Part shown: positions 34,767-42,251 of the stretch, piece after piece
How positions within the stretch are numbered: position 1 is the first letter of the stretch
Layout: every line of letters starts with the position of its first letter
Assembly (NCBI GenBank): GCA_964493965.1
Contig: CAZBQQ010000007.1
Coordinates: 8,285 to 72,284 of the forward strand
Reading direction: 5' to 3'
Length of the DNA: 64,000 nt
Source: DASWZN01 sp964493965
GTDB lineage: Bacteria; Acidobacteriota; Terriglobia; Bryobacterales; Bryobacteraceae
Made by a program: the position numbers and the translations under genes
The notes under the pieces: model-generated
Databases searched by the model: none
The model's input: only the letters and a program-made list of their open reading frames with translations
Told to the model about the DNA's origin: nothing

Positions 34767-35258
34767 ATGAGCCTGAACCTGGACGAACTGAAGAACGAAG
34801 TGCTGAAATACATGGAGGCCGAAGCGTTCGTGGTCTTCCATGGCTACTCGAGACTGGCGGACTCCGACTCTTTCGTCGCGTGGGATACCGACCGCGCGCC
34901 GGACTACCACGCCTTTCTCAGCGCCGCGAAGAAGGCGGGCGTGAACATGGTGGTGTATCACTTCCGCGAGTTTTCCGCGACCCACCTGGAGGACGTCGCC
35001 GACCGGCTGGAGGACAGCGACCTCACCGCGGAAGAGCGGCGCGGCATCGAACGCCGGGTGCGCGACCTGCGCAACTACGAGGGCTTTACCTGCGCCCTGG
35101 AACTCTCCTTCGACTACCAGGGGCGCGTGTACCTTTTCAACCTGCGCGCCGAGTGGTACGACGACTACCTGGACCTGGTCGAGGAGCTCGACGCCGCCAT
35201 CCCGGGCGACGACGAAGACGAGGACGACTCGATGGGTGGTTACTATTCACGCAATTGA
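34767..35258 (+). CDS. Hypothetical protein, 163 aa, acidic tail
   Basis: ATG 34767 is the best start (residues MSLNLDELKNEV); an in-frame upstream start adds six residues. An alpha/beta soluble protein with an N-terminal helix, a conserved-looking HFREFSATHLED segment and a very acidic end (GDDEDEDDS). No known family. It overlaps the recJ start by 23 bases, so the two are translationally coupled. It might modulate RecJ or simply share expression. Confidence 0.7.
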   Translation: MSLNLDELKNEVLKYMEAEAFVVFHGYSRLADSDSFVAWDTDRAPDYHAFLSAAKKAGVNMVVYHFREFSATHLEDVADRLEDSDLTAEERRGIERRVRDLRNYEGFTCALELSFDYQGRVYLFNLRAEWYDDYLDLVEELDAAIPGDDEDEDDSMGGYYSRN

Positions 35259-36996
35259 GAGCCGCTGGCGGCTCCCCGGCGTCGCACCGGGCGAGGCGCA
35301 AGCGCTGGCCGAAACGCTCGCGATCTCGATACCGGCCGCGCGCGTGCTGCTCGCCCGCGGCTACCACGACGCGGCGAAAGCCCGCCGCTTCCTCTGCCCC
35401 TCGATCGAGGACCTCAACGATCCGTTCCTCATGTGCGGCATGCGCGTCGCGCTCGATCGCCTGCGCCGCGCCATCGCCGGCTCCGAGAAGATCCTGCTCT
35501 ACGGCGACTACGACGTCGACGGCACCGCCTCGGTCGTGATCGTGAAGAAGGCCATCGAGATGGCGGGCGGGAAGGTAGGCTTCTACATTCCGCACCGGAT
35601 CCGTGACGGCTACGGGATGCGCAATGAGGCGATCGAACAGGCGGCCTCCGACGGCGTCACCCTGATCGTCAGCCTCGATACCGGCATCCGCGCCTCTGCC
35701 GCCGTAGCGCGCGCCACCGAGCTCGGCATCGACGTCATCGTCACCGACCATCACCTGCCCGACGCCGAGTTGCCGCGCGCCTGCGCCGTGCTCAATCCCA
35801 AGCAGCCGGCCTGCGAGTATCCGGACAAGGACCTCTGCGGCGCCGGCGTGGCCTTCAAGCTGGTGCAGGCCCTCCTCGGCAGCCTGGGATGGCCCGCGGA
35901 CAAGGTGCGCAGGATGACGGAGTCGTTTCTGAAGGTGGTCGCCATCGCCACCGTCGCCGACGTGGTGCCGCTCACGGGCGAGAACCGCGTGATCGTAAAG
36001 TTCGGGTTGGAGGGCCTGCGTTCGGTTCGCAGCCCCGGCCTGCGCGCTCTGCTCGACGTGGCGGGCTGCGCCCCCGGCGAGCCGGTCACCGCCAACAATG
36101 TCGCCTTTCGCATCGCCCCGCGCATGAACGCCGCCGGACGCATGGCCGACGCCAACGAGATCGTCAACCTGCTGCTCACCGAAAATGAGGAGCAGGCCCG
36201 CGCCATCGCCGCGCGGCTGCAGGACCTCAACCGCGAGCGGCAGGACGTCCAGAGCGAGATCGTGCGGGTCATCCTCGAGGAGTGCCTGGCTGCGCCGGTC
36301 CGCGACGACCAGGCCGCGCTGGTCTTCGCGGGCAAGGAGTGGCACCGCGGCGTGGTGGGCATCGTGGCCGGCCGGCTGGCCGACCGCTTCCATCGCCCCG
36401 TCTTCGTCCTGGCCGAAGACTCCGAACAGGGCGTGATGCAAGGCTCGGGACGCAGCACTCCCGCCTTCCACCTGCTCGAGGCGCTCGAATCGATGCAGGA
36501 CCTCCTGATCCGATTCGGAGGACACAGGCAGGCCGCCGGCCTCACGCTGGCATCGGAACGCGTCGAGGAATTCCGGCTGCGCCTCGGTGTGTACGCCGCC
36601 GCCAGGCTCACGCCCGCCGATTTCGTGGCCGAGATCGAGGTGGACGCGCCGCTCGCTCTCCAGGAGATAGACGACCGCGTCGTAGCCGACATTCTGGCGA
36701 TGGAGCCGTTCGGCTGCGGCAATCCCGCGCCGGTGTTTGCCGCCTTCGGCACCGAGGTGGCCGGTCCGCCCGCGCCTTTGGGGGATCGGCACCTGTTGAT
36801 CCGCCTCGGCCAGAAAGACCGCACACTCCGGTTCAAGGCCTGGGGCTTCGCCGGCCGCGCCGCCGAATTCGCGCCCGGAGCGCGCCTGGACGCTGCGTTC
36901 TCCATCGAGAGCGACGACTATGCGGCCGCCCGCGGCTACCCCGGCTGGTGCGCGGTGTTGAAGGACGTGCGGGGGGCGGGTTCCGCGGAGGCATAG
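35236..36996 (+). CDS. recJ: Single-stranded-DNA-specific exonuclease RecJ
   Basis: 586 aa from GTG 35236 inside the upstream gene. DHH domain: GDYDVDGTAS near residue 90 and VTDHHLPD near 168 bind the two Mn/Mg ions. APRMNAAGRM is the family hinge motif. DHHA1: FGGHRQAAGL near 428. The C-terminal OB domain (LHLLIRLGQKDRTLRFKAWG-like segment) binds ssDNA. It removes 5' ends in recombination and repair. Slightly longer than E. coli RecJ at the C-terminus but otherwise normal. Confidence 0.95.
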   Translation: MVTIHAIESRWRLPGVAPGEAQALAETLAISIPAARVLLARGYHDAAKARRFLCPSIEDLNDPFLMCGMRVALDRLRRAIAGSEKILLYGDYDVDGTASVVIVKKAIEMAGGKVGFYIPHRIRDGYGMRNEAIEQAASDGVTLIVSLDTGIRASAAVARATELGIDVIVTDHHLPDAELPRACAVLNPKQPACEYPDKDLCGAGVAFKLVQALLGSLGWPADKVRRMTESFLKVVAIATVADVVPLTGENRVIVKFGLEGLRSVRSPGLRALLDVAGCAPGEPVTANNVAFRIAPRMNAAGRMADANEIVNLLLTENEEQARAIAARLQDLNRERQDVQSEIVRVILEECLAAPVRDDQAALVFAGKEWHRGVVGIVAGRLADRFHRPVFVLAEDSEQGVMQGSGRSTPAFHLLEALESMQDLLIRFGGHRQAAGLTLASERVEEFRLRLGVYAAARLTPADFVAEIEVDAPLALQEIDDRVVADILAMEPFGCGNPAPVFAAFGTEVAGPPAPLGDRHLLIRLGQKDRTLRFKAWGFAGRAAEFAPGARLDAAFSIESDDYAAARGYPGWCAVLKDVRGAGSAEA

Positions 36997-37003
36997 TAAG
37001 GAT

Positions 37004-37021
37004 CAGACCAGATCTGGTCTG
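37004..37021. promoter_or_regulatory. 18-base perfect palindrome, putative VapBC operator
   Basis: CAGACCAGATCTGGTCTG reads the same on both strands. It sits 26 bases before the antitoxin start, and a TATGCT -10-like box lies at 37035-37040, so the palindrome would cover the -35 region. This is where antitoxin-toxin complexes normally bind to repress their own operon. GGTCT is also repeated directly next to it. Confidence 0.6.
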
Positions 37022-37046
37022 GTCTGCTCCGTGCTATGCTGAGGTC

Positions 37047-37292
37047 ATGATGGTGCGGAACATCTCGCAAGCCAAGGCTGAGCTTTCGGCGCTCATCGAA
37101 GAGGTCCTGAAGGGTAACGAGGTCATCGTCGCGAAGGCAGGCAAGCCAGTGGCGCGGCTGGTGGCCTATCGAGGCCCGGCGGCCCCCCGCAAACCCGGTT
37201 CGTTAGCCGGGAAGATCTGGATTGCTCCGGACTTCGACACGCTCCCGGAAGACATGGCGGAGGCGTTCGGCATGCGGGAGCCGCGCAAGTGA
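37047..37292 (+). CDS. Phd/YefM-type antitoxin
   Basis: 81 aa (ATG 37047 or 37050). The N-terminus (VRNISQAKAELSALIEEVLK, GNEVIVAKAGKPVARLV) is the classic Phd/YefM DNA-binding fold. The C-terminal residues (APDFDTLPEDMAEAFG) form the toxin-wrapping tail. Its stop overlaps the toxin GTG (GTGA). It should neutralise the PIN toxin and bind the upstream palindrome. Confidence 0.9.
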   Translation: MMVRNISQAKAELSALIEEVLKGNEVIVAKAGKPVARLVAYRGPAAPRKPGSLAGKIWIAPDFDTLPEDMAEAFGMREPRK

Positions 37293-37666
37293 GGATCCTG
37301 CTCGACACGCAACTGGTTCTTTGGTGGCTCGGGAACAAGCGTTCCCTTTCGAAGACGGCGCGGGCATTGATCAGCGATCCCGAGAATGCCGTGTTCGTCA
37401 GTGCGGTCAGCCTCTGGGAGATCTGGCTGAAGGAGAGTCTGGGCAAGCTGCGCGTTCCCGCGGATTTTGAAGAAGCGTTAGCGGCGGAGTCTTTCGAGAA
37501 CCTGCCGCTCACGGCCACGCAAACACGTTTGGTCGCCCGGTTGCCGTGGCACCACCGGGATCCCTTTGACCGTATGCTGGTCGCCCAGGCCTGTGCGGAG
37601 AATCTGACTCTGCTGACCGCGGACCGCGCTCTCGCCGCCTACGGCGACTTCGTTCACTCGCTATAA
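37289..37666 (+). CDS. vapC: VapC-type PIN-domain ribonuclease toxin
   Basis: 125 aa, GTG start in the overlap with the antitoxin. Acidic residues of the PIN active site are in place: LLDTQ (Asp6), SLWEIW (Glu near 43), DPFDRMLVAQA (Asp near 92-95) and TADRAL (Asp near 110). PIN toxins of this kind cut tRNA or rRNA and stop growth. The pair is complete and looks functional. It separates recJ from the symporter operon. Confidence 0.92.
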   Translation: MRILLDTQLVLWWLGNKRSLSKTARALISDPENAVFVSAVSLWEIWLKESLGKLRVPADFEEALAAESFENLPLTATQTRLVARLPWHHRDPFDRMLVAQACAENLTLLTADRALAAYGDFVHSL

Positions 37667-37674
37667 TCTTTCAA

Positions 37675-39590
37675 GTGCGCCTGACCGTCCTTGATTGGTC
37701 TATCGTCGGTCTCTACTTCCTGTTCAACATCGCCATCGGCTTTTATTACAAAGCCCGGGCTGGGAAGAACGTCAGCGAGTTCTTCCTGTCGGGGCGAAAC
37801 GTGCCGTGGTGGCTGGCGGGGACGTCGATGGTGGCCACCACGTTCGCCGCCGATACGCCGCTCGCCGTCACCGGCCTGGTGGCCAAGGGCGGAATCGCGG
37901 GCAACTGGCTGTGGTGGAACATGGTGGCGGGCGGGATGCTGACCGTGTTCTTCTATGCCCGCCTGTGGCGCCGCGCCGGGGTCATGACGGACGTGGAGTT
38001 CGCCGAGATCCGCTACTCGGGGCGGCCCGCCGCTTTCCTGCGGGGCTTTCGCGCGGTGTACCTGGGCCTGCCCATCAACTGCATCATCCTGGGTTGGGTC
38101 AATCTGGCGATGGCCAAGATCCTGATGCTGGTGCTGGGCGTCACCAAGTTCCAGGCGCTGCTAGTGGTGCTGGGGATCATTGCGCTGACCTCGTTCATTT
38201 CGACGCTCTCCGGGCTGTGGGGCGTGCTGGTGACGGACCTGTTCCAGTTCGTGGTCAAGATGACCATGATCATCGTGCTGGCCGTCTTCGCCGTGCGGGC
38301 AGTGGGCGGCATCGGGCCGATGAAGATGAAGCTGGCGGCGCTCAGCCAGCCGGGCCACGGATCCCTGCTGAGTTTCGTCCCCGATCTCAACTCCGCGTNN
38401 NNNNNNNNNNNNNNNNNNNNNNNNNNNNNNNNNNNNNNNNNNNNNNNNNNNNNNNNNNNNNNNNNNNNNNNNNNNNNNNNNNNNNNNNNNNNNNNNNNAG
38501 CCAGCCGGGCCACGGATCCCTGCTGAGTTTCGTCCCCGATCTCAACTCCGCGTGGATGCCTTTGATCACCTTCTTCGTCTATATAGGCATGACGTGGTGG
38601 GCCACCTGGTATCCGGGCGCCGAGCCGGGCGGCGGCGGCTACGTCGCGCAGCGAATGTTCTGCGCAAAGGACGAGCGCCACTCGCTGCTGGCCACTCTGT
38701 GGTTCGGCATCGCGCACTACGCGCTGAGGCCGTGGCCATGGATCCTGGTGGCGCTGGTCTCGCTCATTCTCTATCCCGGCCTGAAGGACCCCGAGACCGG
38801 CTACATACGGGTGATGATCAGCGAGCTTCCGCCCTCGTTGCGAGGGCTGATGGTGGCGGCGTTCGCGGCGGCCTACATGTCCACCATCGCCACACAGCTC
38901 AACTGGGGCGCGAGCTACCTGGTGAACGACTTCTATCGCCGCTTCCTGCGCAAGAGCGAAGACGAGCGGCACTATGTGACGGCATCGAAGTGGGCCACGG
39001 TGCTGCTGACCATCGTCTCCGCGGTGGTGACCTTCTACCTGGAATCGATCGGCAGCGCGTGGAAGCTGCTGCTCGGCATCGGAGCCGGAACGGGGCTGGT
39101 TCTGCTGCTGCGCTGGTTCTGGTGGCGGATCAATGCCTGGAGCGAGGTGTCGGCCATGATCTGCGCCTTGGTCGTCTCGACGGCTCTGCACCTGCGCGGC
39201 TACGACAGCGACAATCCTCGGGACTTCGCGTGGATCATGATCATCACCGTGTCGATCACCACGGTGGTATGGCTGGCGGTGACCTTCCTGACGCGGCCAG
39301 AGCGCATGGACACGCTGGTGGCCTTCTACCGGCGCACACGCCCGTCGCTGTCCGGCTGGAGGCCGGTGGCGGCCGCGGCGCCCGACGTGAAGCCGTCGCG
39401 CGACGGCTGGCGCAACTTGCTGGATTGGGTCTGCGGCGTCGTGCTGGTCTATGGATGGTTGTTCGGCATCGGCAAGGTGATTCTGGGCGAACTGGGCCTG
39501 GGACTGCTCATGATCGGGACCGGGATGGCCGCTGGCGCCGTCATATACTGGGATCTCTCTCACCGTGGATGGAGTTCCGTTGCGGAATAG
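37675..39590 (+). CDS. Sodium:solute symporter family transporter (contains false assembly gap)
   Basis: The reading frame is split by 100 N at 38399-38498, but the 55 bases before the gap are repeated exactly after it. Joining the flanks gives one uninterrupted 586-aa protein with about 13 membrane helices, GRNVPWWLAGTSMVATTFAADTPLAV (sodium/solute helix) and other SSS motifs (FISTLSGLWGVLVTDLFQF). GTG start at 37675, nine bases after vapC. The closest general type is Na+/sugar cotransporters. It overlaps the next gene by 26 bases. Substrate unknown. Confidence 0.87.
38344..38553. other. Assembly artefact: 100 N flanked by identical 55-base contig ends
   Basis: Bases 38344-38398 and 38499-38553 are identical over 55 positions. 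Deleting one copy and the N run (155 bases) keeps the reading frame (ACG-CGT-to-TGG junction reads Ala-Trp). This fits contig ends overlapping by one k-mer that the scaffolder did not merge. Confidence 0.93.
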
Positions 39591-40677
39591 ATTGCTGGCA
39601 ATTCTCCTGGCGGGTGCCGCCGTCACTGGCGTGGCCGGGGCGGGTACCCCTGCTGCTGCCGGCCGCAAGGCTCGGGCGAAGGCCAGTGCGCCCTTGGCTG
39701 ATGGCGGCGCAGCCCGGTCGGCCGTGGAAGGGCCAACTCTGTCGGGCCCGGTGGAATTCGGGCGTAGCGAGCTGGACCACGCCATAGCCGAACGCCGCCT
39801 CAGTCCGGGTAAGTTCTCGATCAAGACCCAGGTGGCCGTCGATCCGGCCGAATCGTACCGTATCGTTCCGGGCCTGATCACCGGCGGCGACCTGCGCGGG
39901 CTGATGTATGGCCTGCTCGAGGCGGCGGACCAGGTCCGCAAGTCCGGCAAGCTGCAGAAGGTGGAAGCCACGCCGGGAATGGCCGTACGCGGCGCCCGGG
40001 TGACGATCGAAGACTTCGCAGGCGACCTCGAGTGGTTCCATGGCCGCGAGCAGTGGCCGGCACTGTTCCGCACCCTGGCGATCGATCGGTTCAACCGGTT
40101 TCAGATCGCGGTGCCGGACCTGGCCGGAGCCGCCATGGAGCAGAACCTCGGCCCGCTGCGCTTCATCTCGGACACCGCGGCCGAGTACGGAATCGACTTC
40201 ACGCTGGGAGTGGGCGTACGGCAGGCCCTCGAAGGTCCCGATCTCTATGCCGCCCTGGTCAAGGTGCTGGCGGCCTGCCCCGCCATCCGCGGGGTGAGGC
40301 TGCGGATGGATGCGGAGCTGGCCAAGGACGCCATCCGCGCCATACAGGAGACCGGGCGGCGGGTAACCATCGAACTGCCGGAGGATGCCTCAGCCACTGC
40401 CGGCCTCGCGGCGGCCGCCGGACTCCCGGTGCGCTTCTCCGCCCCGTATCCCGGCGCTTCGCGGCCCGCCAAGGGATCGCAGTTCTTCTGGGAACTCGGC
40501 GCGCCGCCGGCCGGCGGCGAGCCCGAGTTGACCCGCCTGGTGAACAAACTGGCCGGCACCGGCGCGAGCGGGTTCGAGATCGACCTGCCGGCGGCCATGT
40601 TCGGTAAAGCCCCGGACACGGCCCCCGTCTGGCTCTCCCTGGGGCGGCTGGCCTATGACGTCAGCGAGCCGAAGTGA
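39565..40677 (+). CDS. Secreted glycoside-hydrolase-like protein of unknown activity
   Basis: 370 aa from GTG 39565; TTG 39580, with GGAG upstream, is the better match to a signal peptide (LLAILLAGAAVTGVAGA). The segment SYRIVPGLITGGDLRGLMYG, then LLEAADQVRK, resembles the N-terminal accessory domain of GH67/GH20-type glycosidases, where a neighbouring sugar hydrolase domain follows. The C-terminal part could be a TIM-barrel (PLRFISDTAAEYGIDFTLG) but clear catalytic carboxylates are missing. Sandwiched between symporter and cyclase genes by overlaps. Confidence 0.6.
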   Translation: MDGVPLRNRLLAILLAGAAVTGVAGAGTPAAAGRKARAKASAPLADGGAARSAVEGPTLSGPVEFGRSELDHAIAERRLSPGKFSIKTQVAVDPAESYRIVPGLITGGDLRGLMYGLLEAADQVRKSGKLQKVEATPGMAVRGARVTIEDFAGDLEWFHGREQWPALFRTLAIDRFNRFQIAVPDLAGAAMEQNLGPLRFISDTAAEYGIDFTLGVGVRQALEGPDLYAALVKVLAACPAIRGVRLRMDAELAKDAIRAIQETGRRVTIELPEDASATAGLAAAAGLPVRFSAPYPGASRPAKGSQFFWELGAPPAGGEPELTRLVNKLAGTGASGFEIDLPAAMFGKAPDTAPVWLSLGRLAYDVSEPK

Positions 40678-41321
40678 CGCGCGCCTGGATCGACATCTCC
40701 CGACCGCTGGTCAGCGGGATGGCGGTGTGGCCGGGAGACCCTGTGGTGCGAGTGGAGCGCATTTCGGCCATCGCGGGCGGAGGGCCGTTTAACCTGTCGG
40801 CTGTCTCGATGTGCCTGCACACCGGCACGCACGTGGACGCCCCGCTGCACTTCCTGGAGGGCGGGCCGAGCGTGGCGGAAATGCCGCCGGGCGCGCTGGT
40901 GGGGCCTGCACGGGTGATCGGCATTCGCGATCCGAAGGCCATACGGGCGCGCGAGCTCGAACCCTTCCGGCTGCGCCGTGGGGAGCGGGTCCTGTTCAAG
41001 ACCCGCGGCTCGGCCCGGCGGTGGCAAGCGGCGGAGTTCTGCCCGGACTACGTGTACGTAGCGCCGGACGCCGCGGCCCTCCTGGTAAAGCGCGGGGTGC
41101 GGGCCGTCGGGATCGACTATCTGTCGATCGGGGCTCCCAGCGAGGAGGGGTACGAGGTTCATCGGACCTTGCTACGGGCCGGGGTCTGGATCGTCGAGGG
41201 ACTAGACCTTTCCGCGGCATCCCCCGGGCGCTACGAGCTGATCTGCCTGCCCCTGAAGGTGCCCGGGGCGGACGGGGCTCCGGCGCGGGCCATTCTGCGG
41301 CCCGGAAAAAGACGTGGCTAG
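40674..41321 (+). CDS. Cyclase family protein (kynurenine formamidase-like)
   Basis: 215 aa, GTG start overlapping the previous stop (GTGA). The metal-binding motif HTGTHVDAPLHF is the signature of the Cyclase family (PF04199), and IDISRPL at the start and GIDYLSIG later also match. Members include KynB and isatin hydrolase; they hydrolyse amide or cyclic bonds with a Mn/Zn pair. No other kynurenine genes are nearby, and the operon partners (symporter, glycosidase-like protein) argue for another substrate. Confidence 0.85.
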   Translation: MTRAWIDISRPLVSGMAVWPGDPVVRVERISAIAGGGPFNLSAVSMCLHTGTHVDAPLHFLEGGPSVAEMPPGALVGPARVIGIRDPKAIRARELEPFRLRRGERVLFKTRGSARRWQAAEFCPDYVYVAPDAAALLVKRGVRAVGIDYLSIGAPSEEGYEVHRTLLRAGVWIVEGLDLSAASPGRYELICLPLKVPGADGAPARAILRPGKRRG

Positions 41322-41444
41322 TGCGGGCTCAGGGGCCTTTTTGGCCGCGTTTCAGTACTGTTTCACTTTTTTCGTTGCTATACGGTAGGACTGTACATTA
41401 TTCTGTGAGAGCTGACTGCAGTTGTTAGAAAAGGGGGAATGCTT

Positions 41445-42158
41445 ATGTTAGACGGACGTCGTATCACTCAGATTGCCGGGGGCTTCCTGGTGGCGCTCAT
41501 CCTGGCGTCACCCGCTTTTGGACAGCAGGATTACGTCGGCCGCTTCGACGCGTTCGCGGGATTCACCTACCTGAACAGCCCGCACGTGAGCCTGGCCGAG
41601 AAGGGCTTCCACCTGCAAGCGGGCGTGAGGCCTATCCGTTGGCTATCGCTTGGGTTCGACTACAGCCGGTCGACTGGGGACCTGACGCTGACGCCGGACC
41701 TTCTGGTTGACTCGCTCGCGGCGCAAATCAACGGCACGATAGCAGCGCTGAAGGCCGCGCAGCAACTGCCCGCCTCGTACGCGCTGGTCGTACCTTCCGG
41801 CTCGACGACGCAGACATTCGCCGGCGGCCCGCAGGTGTCGTTCCACCACTTCAAGGCGGTGACGATATTCGTCCGGCCTTCCGTGGGCTTCATCCACGAA
41901 GTAGCAGTGCCGCGCCCTGGAGACCCGTTCGCCACGCAAGTCGTGGCAAATCTGGCGCCTTCAGGCCAGAAGATCGACACGGTGGTCTTCTACGGCGTCG
42001 GAGGCGGGGTGGACCTGAACATTACCAAGAACTTCGCCATCCGGGCGCAAGGGGACTTCGTTCACGACCATCTCTTCAAGGACACCTTGAAGGATTCTCG
42101 CAACACGGTTCGCCTCTCGATTGGTCCGGCGTTCCAGTTCGGCGGGAATGTAAAGTAG
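41445..42158 (+). CDS. Outer-membrane beta-barrel protein
   Basis: 237 aa from ATG 41445, seven bases after AGGGGG; the ATG at 41439 is too close. Signal peptide (LVALILASPAFG). The mature part is a small barrel of alternating hydrophobic strands (FDAFAGFTYLNSP, GVRPIRWLSLGFDYS, NTVRLSIGPAFQFGG) ending with a C-terminal hydrophobic strand and lysine. It resembles the OmpA/OmpW-like porin family of Acidobacteriota. It is convergent with the TPR gene. Confidence 0.82.
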   Translation: MLDGRRITQIAGGFLVALILASPAFGQQDYVGRFDAFAGFTYLNSPHVSLAEKGFHLQAGVRPIRWLSLGFDYSRSTGDLTLTPDLLVDSLAAQINGTIAALKAAQQLPASYALVVPSGSTTQTFAGGPQVSFHHFKAVTIFVRPSVGFIHEVAVPRPGDPFATQVVANLAPSGQKIDTVVFYGVGGGVDLNITKNFAIRAQGDFVHDHLFKDTLKDSRNTVRLSIGPAFQFGGNVK

Positions 42159-42174
42159 CCGCAAGCATTGGGGG

Positions 42175-42236
42175 GCAGGATGGCATCCTGCGCGCCGGCA
42201 GGCGGGTTGTCAACCCGCCGCAGGTTGACAACCTGC
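42175..42236. repeat. Triple-hairpin repeat, copy 1
   Basis: Three perfect hairpins in a row between convergent genes: GCAGGATGGCATCCTGC (42175-42191), GGCGGGTTGTCAACCCGCC (42201-42219) and GCAGGTTGACAACCTGC (42220-42236), then CCCACA. Related copies at 47320 and 51603. Could also serve as a bidirectional terminator. Confidence 0.85.
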
Positions 42237-42251
42237 CCCACAAGCCTTGTC

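Noticed and set aside
35137..36792. A 551-codon open frame on the - strand opposite recJ
   Set aside because: recJ motifs are all on the + strand; long antisense frames are expected in this GC-rich DNA, and the product has no motif and biased His/Gly/Arg composition.
38013..40094. A 693-codon open frame on the - strand across the symporter and the N run
   Set aside because: It reads through 100 N and the antisense of clear membrane helices; no ribosome site or motif.
41322..41444. Possible terminator and promoter between the cyclase and beta-barrel genes
   Set aside because: T-rich runs and TATACG occur, but no stem precedes the T-run and no -35 at proper spacing is convincing.
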